Position numbers and translations under genes: made by a program
Assembly: GCF_016584085.1 (NCBI RefSeq)
Contig: NZ_NRSJ01000018.1
Location: 55,162-119,161, forward strand
Length of the DNA: 64,000 bases
Source of the DNA: Halochromatium glycolicum
Lineage (GTDB): Bacteria > Pseudomonadota > Gammaproteobacteria > Chromatiales > Chromatiaceae
Direction: 5' to 3'
In this document: positions 7,990-18,243 of the stretch, in pieces
Position numbering within the stretch: position 1 is the stretch's first letter
Layout: every line of letters starts with the position of its first letter
Notes under the pieces: model-generated
What the model saw: the letters and a program-made list of their open reading frames with translations, nothing else
Databases searched by the model: none
What the model was told of the DNA's origin: nothing

Positions 7990-9018
7990 CTAAGGGCTGG
8001 TCAGCTTGATCTCGATGCGGCGGTTGCGGCGGTTGGCCTCGGCATCCTGCCCTGGCACGGCGGGGCGGTGGGCGCCGAAGCCAGCGGCCACCAAGCGCTC
8101 CGGCGGCAGGCCGCGGCTGACGAGGAACTCGACGACCGACAGCGCCCGTGCGGTCGAGAGTTCCCAGTTGGATGCGTAGCGATGCCCCTCGGGCAGCGGC
8201 TGCGGATCGGTATGGCCGTCGATGCGCAGCACCCAGTCGATCTCGTCCGGGATCTGCTCGGCGACCTGCTTCAACGTTCCGGCGAGCTCGGCGAGCTGCG
8301 CTTTACCGGCCGGATTGAGCTCGGCCTCACCGGATGCAAACAGCAGCTCGGACTGGAAGACGAAACGATCTCCAGTGACGCGCACATCGGGGTTCTCGCC
8401 CAATGCCGCCTTCACGCGGCCGAAGAATTCCGACCGATAGCGCTCGAGCTCGTTGACCTGCCGCGCCAGCGCCAGATTGAGCCGCTCGCCCAGATCGGCG
8501 ATCTCGGCGGCCTGCTCGGCCTTGTCCTGCTCGGCGGCCATCAGCGCGGTGGCGACCTCGTCGAGCTGGGAGCGTAGCGCGGCGATCTGAAGATTGAGCA
8601 ACGCGAGCTCGTCGCGCTGCTGCGCCGTGAGCTCTTGCTGTTGTTCAAGTGCCTCTTCCCGCGAGGCAACCAACGCATCCAGTGCTTGGATGCGGAGTTG
8701 GTCGCGATCGCGGGCTGCGGCAAGCCTGTCCCGTTCATCGGTCATGGCGCCCAGTCGATCCGAGAACAGCACGACCTGCTCATTCAGCGCCTCGGCGCGT
8801 TGCTCGCTGATCCCGAGCGCCTCGCTGACCTCGGCGAGGCGATTGCTGAGCAGGTCCAACGCGAACTCCTGATCCGAGACCACTTGGCGCAGCAGGAACT
8901 GCGCTAGCGTGAAGATCAGCAGCACGAAGATCACGACCATCAGCAGCGCCGACAAGGCGTCGACGTAGCCCGGCCAGACGTTGACGGTGCGCCGGCTGCG
9001 GCGGAGACCGGAGAACAT
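7990..9018 (-). CDS. MotB/OmpA-type peptidoglycan-binding membrane protein
   Basis: This 342-residue protein has one N-terminal membrane segment (about residues 18-44) preceded by WPGYVDALSALLMVV. A long coiled coil (about 50-195, heptad-rich with LNEQVVLFSDRL and AEQAAEIADLGERL) and a C-terminal OmpA domain (about 205-340) follow, with IDGHTDPQPL, NWELSTARALSVVEFL and RLVAAGFGAHRP. It forms an operon with the MotA-like gene just upstream, separated by 10 nt. Together they resemble a proton-driven MotA/MotB or TolQ/TolR-type inner-membrane motor anchored to the wall. No flagellar genes are nearby, so the powered process is unknown. Confidence 0.85.
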   Translation of the reverse strand: MFSGLRRSRRTVNVWPGYVDALSALLMVVIFVLLIFTLAQFLLRQVVSDQEFALDLLSNRLAEVSEALGISEQRAEALNEQVVLFSDRLGAMTDERDRLAAARDRDQLRIQALDALVASREEALEQQQELTAQQRDELALLNLQIAALRSQLDEVATALMAAEQDKAEQAAEIADLGERLNLALARQVNELERYRSEFFGRVKAALGENPDVRVTGDRFVFQSELLFASGEAELNPAGKAQLAELAGTLKQVAEQIPDEIDWVLRIDGHTDPQPLPEGHRYASNWELSTARALSVVEFLVSRGLPPERLVAAGFGAHRPAVPGQDAEANRRNRRIEIKLTSP

Positions 9019-9028
9019 GGCGCGGGAC

Positions 9029-9934
9029 CTAACGATCCCGGTTGGTGGATGAGGGCCCTGTAGAGGAGGGCCCTGCGGAGGAGGGCGCTGGGTTTGCGCC
9101 TTCTTGTGCCGCGAGCAGGGCTTCGAGCACCTCGCGTTGTGCGCGCAGTTCGTCGAGCAGGGCCGTCTCTGTCGCCTCGCTCATCCCGCCGGCGGTGCTG
9201 ACTGCGGCGCTGCGCGCACGACCTGCACCGATCTCGGGCTCATCGATCAACTGGGTCAGCCCCGAGAGCCACTCCTCGAGATCGTTGAAGAAGCGGTTCT
9301 GTGCATGCGCCGCCTGCAGGTCCAGAAAGCCGAGCACCAGTGAGCCGCCGAGCCCGAACAGCGACGAGCTGAACGCGGTTCCCATGCCGGCCAACGGGGC
9401 CTCGAGTCCGGTCTTGAGCGTCGTGAAGACCTCGTCGACCGCGCCGCCGGAAACATCCAGCCCGGCAATCACCTGCCCGACCGAACCGACGGTGTCGAGC
9501 AGCCCCCAAAAGGTCCCGAGCAGGCCGAGAAAGATCAGCAGCCCGATCACGTAGCGCGAGATCTCGCGCGACTCGTCCAGCCGCGCGCGGATGCCGTCTA
9601 GCACCGTGCGCAGCGAGAGTGCCGAGAGCCGGAAGCGGTCCTTGCGCCGGCCGTGCAGATGGCGCGCGAGCGGCTTCATCAGGCGCGGGTGCTTCTCGAG
9701 CAGCTCGATGTTGCCGGTGCGGAAGTGCTTGATCCAGGCGATCTCCGGGTGCAGCACCATCACATGACGCACGTTGATCAGAAGCCCGATGCCGAGCACG
9801 CCGAGGATCAGGCTGTTGAAGCCCCAGTTGGCCAGAAAGGCCTCCTGCAAGGGCGCGAACAACAAGGCCACGACGCCGGCGACCACCGCTAGATAGACCG
9901 CCATCCAGAATAGGGCGTGGTTGGGATTGCTCAT
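9029..9934 (-). CDS. MotA/TolQ/ExbB-type membrane proton-channel protein
   Basis: The 301-residue protein has two N-terminal membrane segments (about 9-27 and 35-54). A cytoplasmic region follows, then two further hydrophobic helices around 145-165 (VIGLLIFLGLLGTFWGLLDT) and 195-220 (MGTAFSSSLFGLGGSLVLGF), the MotA/ExbB signature. The C-terminus is a short charged tail ending in a Gly-Pro-Ser repeat (NPAPSSAGPSSTGPSSTN). It is the first gene of a two-gene operon with the OmpA-domain partner. Without the very long cytoplasmic tail of ZorA, a defence role is not supported. Confidence 0.85.
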   Translation of the reverse strand: MSNPNHALFWMAVYLAVVAGVVALLFAPLQEAFLANWGFNSLILGVLGIGLLINVRHVMVLHPEIAWIKHFRTGNIELLEKHPRLMKPLARHLHGRRKDRFRLSALSLRTVLDGIRARLDESREISRYVIGLLIFLGLLGTFWGLLDTVGSVGQVIAGLDVSGGAVDEVFTTLKTGLEAPLAGMGTAFSSSLFGLGGSLVLGFLDLQAAHAQNRFFNDLEEWLSGLTQLIDEPEIGAGRARSAAVSTAGGMSEATETALLDELRAQREVLEALLAAQEGANPAPSSAGPSSTGPSSTNRDR

Positions 9935-10100
9935 GCGGCCGTTGGGTGTCGCTGAAGGTCGTTGAGTGCTCTAACGCTCATGGCAAGCGCTGATGGCAAG
10001 GTGCCGCCCCGGACGATGCATCCTGCTTGATTCGCGGTGACGACAGGGCGGACAGGGGTGGATACGGCGCGCGTTGATCGTCGTCACGGGACGATGTTCG

Positions 10101-11411
10101 TCATTGGTCGATGCGCCAGCGCCAGCCTTGCGCGGCCTCGAGGATGGCGGGCGCCGATAGCGTGACCGGCTCGTGGTCGCGGATTACCTGCTGGCCGGCG
10201 ATCCAGACCTGCGAAACCTGATTGCTGCTGGCCGCGTAGACCATCTGCGAGCAGGCATGGTAGAGCGGCTGCGTATGCGGATTGCGCAGATCCAACGCGA
10301 CAATATCGGCGGCCTTGCCGAGCTCGAGCGAGCCGGTCTCGTCATCGATCCCGAGCGCCTTGGCGCCGTTCAGCGTGGCCATGCGCAGCGCGGTCTCGGC
10401 GGGAACCGCGGCCGCCGAGCCGGCGACACCCTTCGCGAGCAGCGCCGCGGTGCGCATCTCGGCGAGCAGGTTGAGGTCGTTGTTGCTGGCAGCCCCGTCG
10501 GTGCCAAGCGCAACATTGACGCCGGCGTCGAGCAACCGCGCGACAGGGCAGAAGCCGCTGGCGAGCTTCATGTTCGACTCCGGGCAGTGGATCACGTGGG
10601 TCCCGGTCTCGGCGACGCGTGCGATCTCGTCGTCCTCGAGTTGGGTCATGTGCACCGCGATCAGGCTCGGTCCGAGCAGCCCGAGCCGATCCAACCGCGC
10701 GAGCGGCCGCTCGCCGTGCGTCCGCAACGATTGCACGACCTCATCACGGGTCTCGTGGAGGTGGGTGTGGACCTGCACCTCGAGCTCGTCGCTCAGCGTG
10801 CGCACCCGCGCCAGGGGCTCCTCGGAGACGGCGTAGGTCGAATGCGGTGCGAACCCGGTGCGCACCAGCGGATGGTCGCGATACTGCTGATTCAGCTCAA
10901 GTCCACGGCGAAAATAGTCGTCGGCGTCCTGCGCGTAGCGGGTCGGGAAGTCGACCACGATCATCCCGGCAAGCGCACGCATCCCGGCCTCGGCGGTAAT
11001 CCGAGCGGTCACCTCCGGATAGAAGTACATATCGTTGAAGCAAGTGATGCCACCGCGCAGCATCTCGAGCACCGCTAGGCGGGTGCCGTCGGCGACGAAC
11101 TCGGTATCGACCCAGCGCCCCTCGGCCGGCCAGATGTGCTCGTGCAGCCAGGTCATCAGCGGCAGGTCGTCGGCGAGCCCGCGCAGCAACGTCATCGCCG
11201 CGTGGGTGTGCGCGTTGATCAGCCCTGGGATCAGCGCATGGCCGGGTAGGTCGACGATGCGCAGCGCCTCGACCTGCTGCTCGGCCTCGGCACGCGGCAT
11301 CAGGGCGCTGATGCGTCCGCGGTCCACGCACAGACTGTGATGCTCTAGGGTGCTGTCCGCGGTATCGACCGGTAGGACCCAGTCGGCGTGAATGAGCAGT
11401 TCAGTGTGCAT
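10101..11411 (-). CDS. mtaD: 5-methylthioadenosine/S-adenosylhomocysteine deaminase
   Basis: The 436-residue amidohydrolase has the metal-binding [18 protein letters not shown] motif near residue 65. It also has [11 protein letters not shown] near 215, [14 protein letters not shown] near 275 and the catalytic [16 protein letters not shown] near 305, all as in MtaD. The enzyme deaminates methylthioadenosine and adenosylhomocysteine to the inosine forms, and methylthioadenosine is the precursor of the substrate of MtnA. It is transcribed away from mtnA, sharing a ~95-bp divergent promoter region, which supports a shared salvage role. Confidence 0.9.
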   Translation of the reverse strand: MHTELLIHADWVLPVDTADSTLEHHSLCVDRGRISALMPRAEAEQQVEALRIVDLPGHALIPGLINAHTHAAMTLLRGLADDLPLMTWLHEHIWPAEGRWVDTEFVADGTRLAVLEMLRGGITCFNDMYFYPEVTARITAEAGMRALAGMIVVDFPTRYAQDADDYFRRGLELNQQYRDHPLVRTGFAPHSTYAVSEEPLARVRTLSDELEVQVHTHLHETRDEVVQSLRTHGERPLARLDRLGLLGPSLIAVHMTQLEDDEIARVAETGTHVIHCPESNMKLASGFCPVARLLDAGVNVALGTDGAASNNDLNLLAEMRTAALLAKGVAGSAAAVPAETALRMATLNGAKALGIDDETGSLELGKAADIVALDLRNPHTQPLYHACSQMVYAASSNQVSQVWIAGQQVIRDHEPVTLSAPAILEAAQGWRWRIDQ

Positions 11412-11506
11412 CGACGATCATCCTCTGCCGGTTCGGCCGATACCCCTTGAGCCGGGGGATAAAAAGGCCAAGAATGCGGCCTAACTTTGCCACAAGGGTC
11501 CGCGCC

Positions 11507-12568
11507 ATGGAAACGTCAGCCTCACTCGTCGCGCATCCGGACAACGCCATCGTCTGGCACGATGACAATCTCTTCTTGCTCGATCAGCGCGCGCTCCCGG
11601 CGGAGACGCGCTTTCTTCTCTGCGCGAGCGCTGCCGAAACGGCGCGCGCGATCAAGGACATGGTCGTGCGTGGGGCGCCAGCCATCGGGGTGACCGCAGC
11701 CTACGGTGTCGTGCTCTCGGCGCGCGACCACTTTCAGCAGGAGCCCACCAACTGGCGGGCAGGGGTTGATCAGGACCTCGAGCTGCTCGCTGCCGCGCGG
11801 CCGACCGCGATCAATCTGTTCTGGGCGCTCGAGCGGATGCGGAGACGGCTTGCCGTGCTCGATCAGCTGGACCCGGTACCGGCGTTGCTGACCGAAGCCC
11901 AGCGCATCCACCGCGACGATGTGGCGGCGAATCAGCGCATGGGCGAGCTAGGGGCGGCATTGATCGAGACACCCACCGACGTGATCACGCATTGCAACGC
12001 CGGTGCGCTGGCCACCGGAGGCTATGGCACCGCGCTCGGCGTCGTGCGCAGCGCCCATGCCGCCGGCAAGATCGGCCGCGTCTATGCCGACGAGACCCGG
12101 CCCTGGCTGCAGGGCTCGCGCCTGACCGCATGGGAGCTGCAGCAATCGGATATCCCGGTGACGGTGCAGGCGGACAATGTCGCCGCCAGCCTGATGGCGC
12201 GCGGGGGCATCGGCTGGGTCATCGTCGGCTCGGATCGGATCGCCGCCAATGGCGACGTCTGCAATAAGATCGGCACCTACATGCTAGCGGTGCTTGCGCG
12301 TCACCACGGCGTGCGCTTCATGGTCGCGGCGCCCACCTCGACGATCGATCTGAAGGTCGGTCAAGGCGCCGATATCCCGATCGAGGAGCGTGGCGCTGAC
12401 GAGGTCTTGAGCTGTGGGGGGAACCGCGTCGGCCCGGATGCGGTTGAAGCGCACAACCCGGTCTTCGATGTCACCCCAGCCGAGCTCGTCGATGTGATCG
12501 TCACCGAGCGCGGCGTGATCGAGCAGCCCGATGCCGATAAGATCGGGGCTTTGATGGCGGAGGTGTGA
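11507..12568 (+). CDS. mtnA: S-methyl-5-thioribose-1-phosphate isomerase
   Basis: I start at the ATG at 11507 ([20 protein letters not shown]), giving 353 residues, the usual length. An earlier non-ATG start would add 20 unlikely residues. Diagnostic segments are [13 protein letters not shown] (near 57), [20 protein letters not shown] with the active-site cysteine (near 162), and [19 protein letters not shown] with the catalytic aspartate (near 242). The enzyme isomerises methylthioribose-1-phosphate to methylthioribulose-1-phosphate. No mtnB, mtnC or mtnD is in the window, so whether a full salvage route or a shunt to other products operates is open. Confidence 0.93.
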   Translation: METSASLVAHPDNAIVWHDDNLFLLDQRALPAETRFLLCASAAETARAIKDMVVRGAPAIGVTAAYGVVLSARDHFQQEPTNWRAGVDQDLELLAAARPTAINLFWALERMRRRLAVLDQLDPVPALLTEAQRIHRDDVAANQRMGELGAALIETPTDVITHCNAGALATGGYGTALGVVRSAHAAGKIGRVYADETRPWLQGSRLTAWELQQSDIPVTVQADNVAASLMARGGIGWVIVGSDRIAANGDVCNKIGTYMLAVLARHHGVRFMVAAPTSTIDLKVGQGADIPIEERGADEVLSCGGNRVGPDAVEAHNPVFDVTPAELVDVIVTERGVIEQPDADKIGALMAEV

Positions 12569-12673
12569 GGGCGCGATGCGAGCCGGTGACCGACAAATCG
12601 CGGTGACAAGGGTCGTTGATCAAGTCACCCTGACGCGGCGCGTCTTAATCGAGCGAGTCTGTGGTGGAAGTCA

Positions 12674-13252
12674 GTGAGCAGTCAGACACCGATGTGGAAC
12701 ATCCCGAACATCTTGACGTTCGTCCGGATCATCCTGATCCCGGTGTTCGTGGTGATCTTCTACCTGCCGGTGCCCTGGGCACGGCTGGTCTGCGCGCTGA
12801 TCTTCACCCTGGCCGCGCTGACCGATTGGCTCGATGGCTACCTCGCTCGGCGCTGGGAACAGACCTCGCCGCTCGGAGCCTTCCTCGATCCGGTCGCCGA
12901 CAAGCTGATGGTCGCGATCGCGCTGGTGCTGTTGGTCCAGGCCGAAGCGAGCGTGCTGCTGGCGTTGCCTGCGGCAGTGATCATCGGCCGCGAGATCACC
13001 GTCTCGGCGTTGCGCGAATGGATGGCCGAGATCGGCGCCCGCGCCAAGGTGGCGGTCTCGATGACGGGCAAGGTCAAGACGGCATTGCAGATGACCTCGA
13101 TCGTGATGCTCATCCTGGGCGGTCCGCTCCTCGGCGTGCCGATCGAGTGGCTCGCCTTGGTGCTGCTCTACCTCGCCGCCTTGCTCACGCTCTGGTCGAT
13201 GATCCTCTACCTGCGCGCGGCCTGGCCGAGCCTGCGTGGCAGCTCAGGCTGA
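12674..13252 (+). CDS. pgsA: CDP-diacylglycerol-glycerol-3-phosphate 3-phosphatidyltransferase
   Basis: This 192-residue membrane enzyme makes phosphatidylglycerol phosphate. The CDP-alcohol phosphotransferase motif is complete (DWLDGYLARRWEQ, then G, then FLDPVADKLM, with the DG, AR, G, D and D positions all present) at about residues 55-85. Four to five hydrophobic helices follow. The start chosen is the GTG at 12674; the ATG at 12692 (MWNIPNILTFVRI) matches the usual family N-terminus and is a serious alternative. The gene stands alone between mtnA and the antitoxin gene. Confidence 0.93.
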   Translation: MSSQTPMWNIPNILTFVRIILIPVFVVIFYLPVPWARLVCALIFTLAALTDWLDGYLARRWEQTSPLGAFLDPVADKLMVAIALVLLVQAEASVLLALPAAVIIGREITVSALREWMAEIGARAKVAVSMTGKVKTALQMTSIVMLILGGPLLGVPIEWLALVLLYLAALLTLWSMILYLRAAWPSLRGSSG

Positions 13253-13356
13253 TCTCGAACGCGGGGCGATCCCGGTGGCGCTGTGTCTGACCGCACCGGG
13301 TCCGTCGTCGCTGGTCTCGAGCGCCTCTTTCCCTGATTCAACCGGTTGCAGACACG

Positions 13357-13713
13357 ATGCAAATCGAAGCCTTCTACGAAGACGGAAGACTGGAATTCGC
13401 CCAGCCCGTTCAGCTCAAGCCGGGGCCGGTGCGCGTGATCATCGAGATCCCCGACGATCAGCTCGTCGCCTCGGCGCCGGCGTCGCGCGCCTTCGCGTCG
13501 CCGCCAGCCGAGCCGCCGCCAGCCGAGCAGCGACCAGCCGCCTCGACGGTGAGGCCCGCGGCTGCGGCTTCACCAGGATCGCTGCGGGAGGCGATCGATG
13601 CCATCCTCGCGCCCTATGCGGACCAGCTCACGCCTCGCGAGCCGCTCTCGGCGCCAGAGGCCAAGGCAGTGTGGCATGCGCACCTCGAAGCGAAGCATCT
13701 CGACCGTGGCTAA
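13357..13713 (+). CDS. DUF104/AF2212-like antitoxin, N-terminal domain with Pro/Ala-rich linker
   Basis: The first ~35 residues (MQIEAFYEDGRLEFAQPVQL and VRVIIEIPDDQ) match the beta-rich N-terminus of DUF104/AF2212-type antitoxins. A Pro/Ala-rich linker covers about residues 45-72. A helical C-terminus (SLREAIDAILAPYADQLTPRE) is a plausible toxin-binding segment. The TAA stop overlaps the GTG start of the next gene, whose N-terminal domain is a PIN nuclease, the layout of a VapBC-type pair. The antitoxin role is inferred from fold and context; the linker is unusual. Confidence 0.65.
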   Translation: MQIEAFYEDGRLEFAQPVQLKPGPVRVIIEIPDDQLVASAPASRAFASPPAEPPPAEQRPAASTVRPAAAASPGSLREAIDAILAPYADQLTPREPLSAPEAKAVWHAHLEAKHLDRG

Positions 13714-15469
13714 GCATCTGATCCTGGACGTCAACAGCGTCGTTGATCTGTGGCTGAACACGGGGTCCGCAGCGAGCACCGAGGCACTATTCGCTGCCGA
13801 GCAAAGCGGTCGCGCCGCGCTTTGGGTCGCAGCGACCTCGCTGGCAACGCTTGACTCTGTCGCCCGTCAGGCCTTCAAGCGCCGGGGCTTGAAGCCGGAG
13901 GATGCTGCCGCTGTCGTGTCGCGACTCATGACGCTGCTGCTGCAGCGCGTCTCGGTGCTGACGGCGCATGGCTTCGAGCAGGCCGAGCTGTACGCGCGCG
14001 CGCGCGATTTCGAGGATGCCCAGATCGCCGCCGCCGCGCGGAGCTTGGGCGGTCAGGCGGCCTGCATCGTCACCGAGGACAGGCGTTTCGACGCCGTCGA
14101 CGAGGTCACCTGTAAGACGCCCGCCCAAGCGCTGCAATGGCTGCAACAGGAGGAGCGTTCGCCTGCCGAGCGCGGCGCAGCGATCCCGTTCATCGATCTG
14201 GCTACGCAACAGGCCCTGTTGCGTCCGCAGCTCGAGCGCAATCTCGAAAGTGTCCTGCGCCACGGTCAATACATCCTCGGCCCCGAGGTACGCGAGCTCG
14301 AGGAGCGCCTCGCAACCTATACCGGCGCCAGGCACTGCGTCACCGCCGCCAGCGGCACCGATGCGCTGCTGATCAGCCTGATGGCGCTCGGCATCGGCCC
14401 TGGCGACGAGGTCATCACAACGCCGTTCACCTTTGTCGCCACGGTCGAGGTCATCGTGCTGGTTGGGGCCACGCCGGTCTTCGTCGATATCGAACCCGAT
14501 ACCTGCAACCTGGACGTCCGCCTGCTCGAGGCCAAGATCACCGACAACACCAAGGCGATCATGCCAGTGAGCCTCTATGGTCAGCCGGCGGAGATGGATG
14601 CGATCAATGCGGTCGCCGCGCGGCACGGCAACATTCCGGTCATCGAAGACGCTGCCCAAAGCTTCGGCGCCGAATACAAAGGCCGCAAGAGCGGCGCCTT
14701 GAGCATGATCGGCTGCACGAGCTTCTTCCCAAGCAAGCCGCTGGGCGGCTACGGTGATGGCGGGGCGATCTTTACCAGTGACGACGCCATCGCCCAGGCC
14801 TGCCGCGAGATCCGCGTCCATGGCCAGAGCGCGCGCTATGTGCATGGGCGCGTCGGCATCGGCGGCCGGATGGATAGCCTGCAGTGCGCCGTGGTGCTGG
14901 CCAATCTCGAGCGGTTCGACCAGGATATCGCTCAACGCCAGGCCGTCGCTTGGCGCTACCATCAGCTCTTGAGCTCCGAGACGGGTCCGTCGCGTTCGCG
15001 AGCCGCGGCGGCGCAGCAGAGAGTCGGCACTCAAACCTCCAGCGTTGACGACGGCTCACGGCCGCAGTCGCCGAACGGCCGGCAAGGGTCTCGACCGGAA
15101 GCGGGGCCATTGGCAAGCAGGCAAGGCAGCCCCAGCAACGCAGTGCTCACCGGCGATCCGCTGGCGCCTTTCGATCGCGCCTATCGGCTGCTGCCTTGGC
15201 CGGGCGAAGATCGCACGAGCGTCTTTGCTCAATACAGTCTGCTCGTCGAGGACCGCGATGCGATGCAGGCTAGGCTCAAGGCTGAAGGTATCCCGACAGC
15301 TGTCCACTATCCGATGCCGATGAATCAGCAGCCGGCCTATGCGCACCACTGCTGCCCCGAGTGCACACCGATCGCAGCGGCCGTTTCCGCTCATATCATG
15401 AGCTTGCCGATGCACCCGCATCTTGGCTTGGCCGAGCAGGAGCGCATTGCGCGGGCGCTTGTTGATTGA
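13706..15469 (+). CDS. PIN-domain nuclease fused to a DegT/DnrJ/EryC1-family aminotransferase
   Basis: One uninterrupted 587-residue frame starts at the GTG at 13706, overlapping the antitoxin stop. Residues ~1-135 are a PIN domain with LILDVNSVVDLWL (first Asp), ARDFEDAQIAAAARSLGG and IVTEDRRFDAVDE. From residue ~160 a PLP-dependent sugar aminotransferase follows: IPFIDLATQQALLRPQLE, VTAASGTDALLISLMALG, VIEDAAQSFGAEYKG, and FFPSKPLGGYGDGGAIF with the PLP lysine. About 50 low-complexity residues (roughly 430-485) interrupt the aminotransferase before RLLPWPGEDR. No start codon lies at the domain junction, although an AGGAGG stands at about 14149. Such aminotransferases make amino sugars for surface polysaccharides, fitting the dehydrogenase downstream. 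Confidence 0.85.
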   Translation: MAKHLILDVNSVVDLWLNTGSAASTEALFAAEQSGRAALWVAATSLATLDSVARQAFKRRGLKPEDAAAVVSRLMTLLLQRVSVLTAHGFEQAELYARARDFEDAQIAAAARSLGGQAACIVTEDRRFDAVDEVTCKTPAQALQWLQQEERSPAERGAAIPFIDLATQQALLRPQLERNLESVLRHGQYILGPEVRELEERLATYTGARHCVTAASGTDALLISLMALGIGPGDEVITTPFTFVATVEVIVLVGATPVFVDIEPDTCNLDVRLLEAKITDNTKAIMPVSLYGQPAEMDAINAVAARHGNIPVIEDAAQSFGAEYKGRKSGALSMIGCTSFFPSKPLGGYGDGGAIFTSDDAIAQACREIRVHGQSARYVHGRVGIGGRMDSLQCAVVLANLERFDQDIAQRQAVAWRYHQLLSSETGPSRSRAAAAQQRVGTQTSSVDDGSRPQSPNGRQGSRPEAGPLASRQGSPSNAVLTGDPLAPFDRAYRLLPWPGEDRTSVFAQYSLLVEDRDAMQARLKAEGIPTAVHYPMPMNQQPAYAHHCCPECTPIAAAVSAHIMSLPMHPHLGLAEQERIARALVD

Positions 15470-15672
15470 TCATTCAAGCGCCTTGGGTAGAGATTGCCAG
15501 CTCGCTTGAGGTCCGGTCAGCGACCATGCACGCATGCCATTGCCTGTATCAAGCTAAGGTAGAATCCTGGGTGTGAGATGCGCCTCGAAGCCACTCGGTG
15601 AGTGCGGGCGCCCTATTTTGAGAACGTTGTCTTGAAAACGACCCGCTTGGGACCGGCCTGGGATCGCTACAC

Positions 15673-16992
<1,320 letters not shown>

Positions 16993-17163
16993 CCGGGGGG
17001 GTACGGATGGCATCTGGGCGCGCCACGCTGTACTCGGCCGCCTGGCAGTACTTGAGAGCCCTAACAGAATGGCTTCGACGGGCATTCGATCAGAACCTTG
17101 CGCGCGTCAATCGGCCTACCGATAGGGTCTCTTCAAGCATGGCGTCTGGCGCGTTACGCAGGG

Positions 17164-17191
17164 TTGACATCAGGAACCGGGCTGGTACACT
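17164..17191 (+). promoter_or_regulatory. Sigma-70-like promoter of tRNA-Gly
   Basis: TTGACA at 17164-17169 and TACACT at 17186-17191 are separated by 16 bp. The -10 box ends 12 bp before the first base of the tRNA, as expected for a tRNA promoter. Confidence 0.75.
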
Positions 17192-17203
17192 AATTAGCTC
17201 TTA

Positions 17204-17282
<79 letters not shown>

Positions 17283-17361
17283 TCTTGATTTGACTCCGGT
17301 TATGCGCCGCCACGGTGATCAGCAACGGTTCTGATCATTTTGCACCCGGAGGCAAATCCCG

Positions 17362-18243
17362 ATGGCGACCCTTGACGCCCTGATCGACGCCTATGTGGCG
17401 TCGCGCGAGTTCGACAAGGCCACCCTCGCGCGGCTCGCGTTCTGGCGCGAGCAATTCGGCCCGATCGAGCTGGCCGATATCTCCCCCGATGACGTGGACC
17501 GCGCCGTGATCGGGCTCGCCGAGCGCGGCCGGCTGCGCCCGCGCCGCGGCCATCCCACCGAAGCCGCCGGTCAGCCCCTCTCGGGCGCGACCCTCAACCG
17601 CTACATCACCCAGCTCGGCAGCCTCTATCGCTATGCGCGGCGGTTGCGCCTGCTGCCGCGCGCGCATGTGCCGCCCACCAAGGGCATCGAGAAAAGCCCC
17701 GAGCCGCCGAACCCGGAGCGCTATCTGCGCCCGGAAGAAGTCGAGCGCCTGGTCAAGGTCGCGCGCGTGCTCGACAAGCGTTGGCAACGGTTGCCGGCGC
17801 TGATCATCCTCGCCTTCCACACCGGGTTTCGCGCCGGCAACCTGATGGCACTGCGCTGGCGTGATCTCGACCTCGAGCAGGCAACCGCCACGGTGACCAA
17901 GACCAAGAACGGCCGCCCGCTGGTCGCGGCCCTCTCGGCGCGCGCCGTCGCCGAGCTCGAGCAACTGCCGCGCGGCAAGCCCGATGAGCTGGTGTTCGCC
18001 GGGCGCACCGGACGCGCGTACCACTTCCGCCGCCTGTGGGATCGCGTCTGCACCGAGGCCGGGCTGCCCGGACGCAACTTCCACCAACTGCGCCACGGCT
18101 GCGGCTCGGCGCTCGCGCAAGCGGGCATCGGACAGGCGCAGATCATGGCCATCCTCGGGCATCAGACCCTCAGCGCAAGCGGGCGCTACATGCACCACAG
18201 CACCGAGGATAAGCGCGCGGTCGTCGAAAAGGTGTTCGGCTGA
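17362..18243 (+). CDS. int: Tyrosine recombinase/integrase of the element
   Basis: The 293-residue integrase lies 80 bp inside attL. The N-terminal SAM-like DNA-binding domain (about 1-110) is followed by the catalytic domain. The catalytic arginine is near 157 in HTGFRAGNLMALRW, lysine in TVTKTKNGRPLV, HxxR at 241-244 in FHQLRHGCGS, then LGHQTLSASGRYMHHS with the late histidine and the nucleophilic tyrosine near 275. All catalytic residues are present, so the enzyme is probably active. Its stop overlaps the start of the next gene by one base. Confidence 0.95.
   Translation: MATLDALIDAYVASREFDKATLARLAFWREQFGPIELADISPDDVDRAVIGLAERGRLRPRRGHPTEAAGQPLSGATLNRYITQLGSLYRYARRLRLLPRAHVPPTKGIEKSPEPPNPERYLRPEEVERLVKVARVLDKRWQRLPALIILAFHTGFRAGNLMALRWRDLDLEQATATVTKTKNGRPLVAALSARAVAELEQLPRGKPDELVFAGRTGRAYHFRRLWDRVCTEAGLPGRNFHQLRHGCGSALAQAGIGQAQIMAILGHQTLSASGRYMHHSTEDKRAVVEKVFG

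Noticed and set aside
7990..9934. Zorya-type anti-phage system (ZorA/ZorB)
   Set aside because: The MotA-like protein lacks the long cytoplasmic tail of ZorA, and no ZorC, ZorD or ZorE is adjacent.
13598..13705. Longer N-terminus for the PIN-aminotransferase from an ATG at 13598
   Set aside because: The extra 36 residues overlap the antitoxin gene in another frame and are Arg/Ser-rich shadow sequence; the GTG at 13706 overlaps the antitoxin stop as in other toxin-antitoxin pairs.
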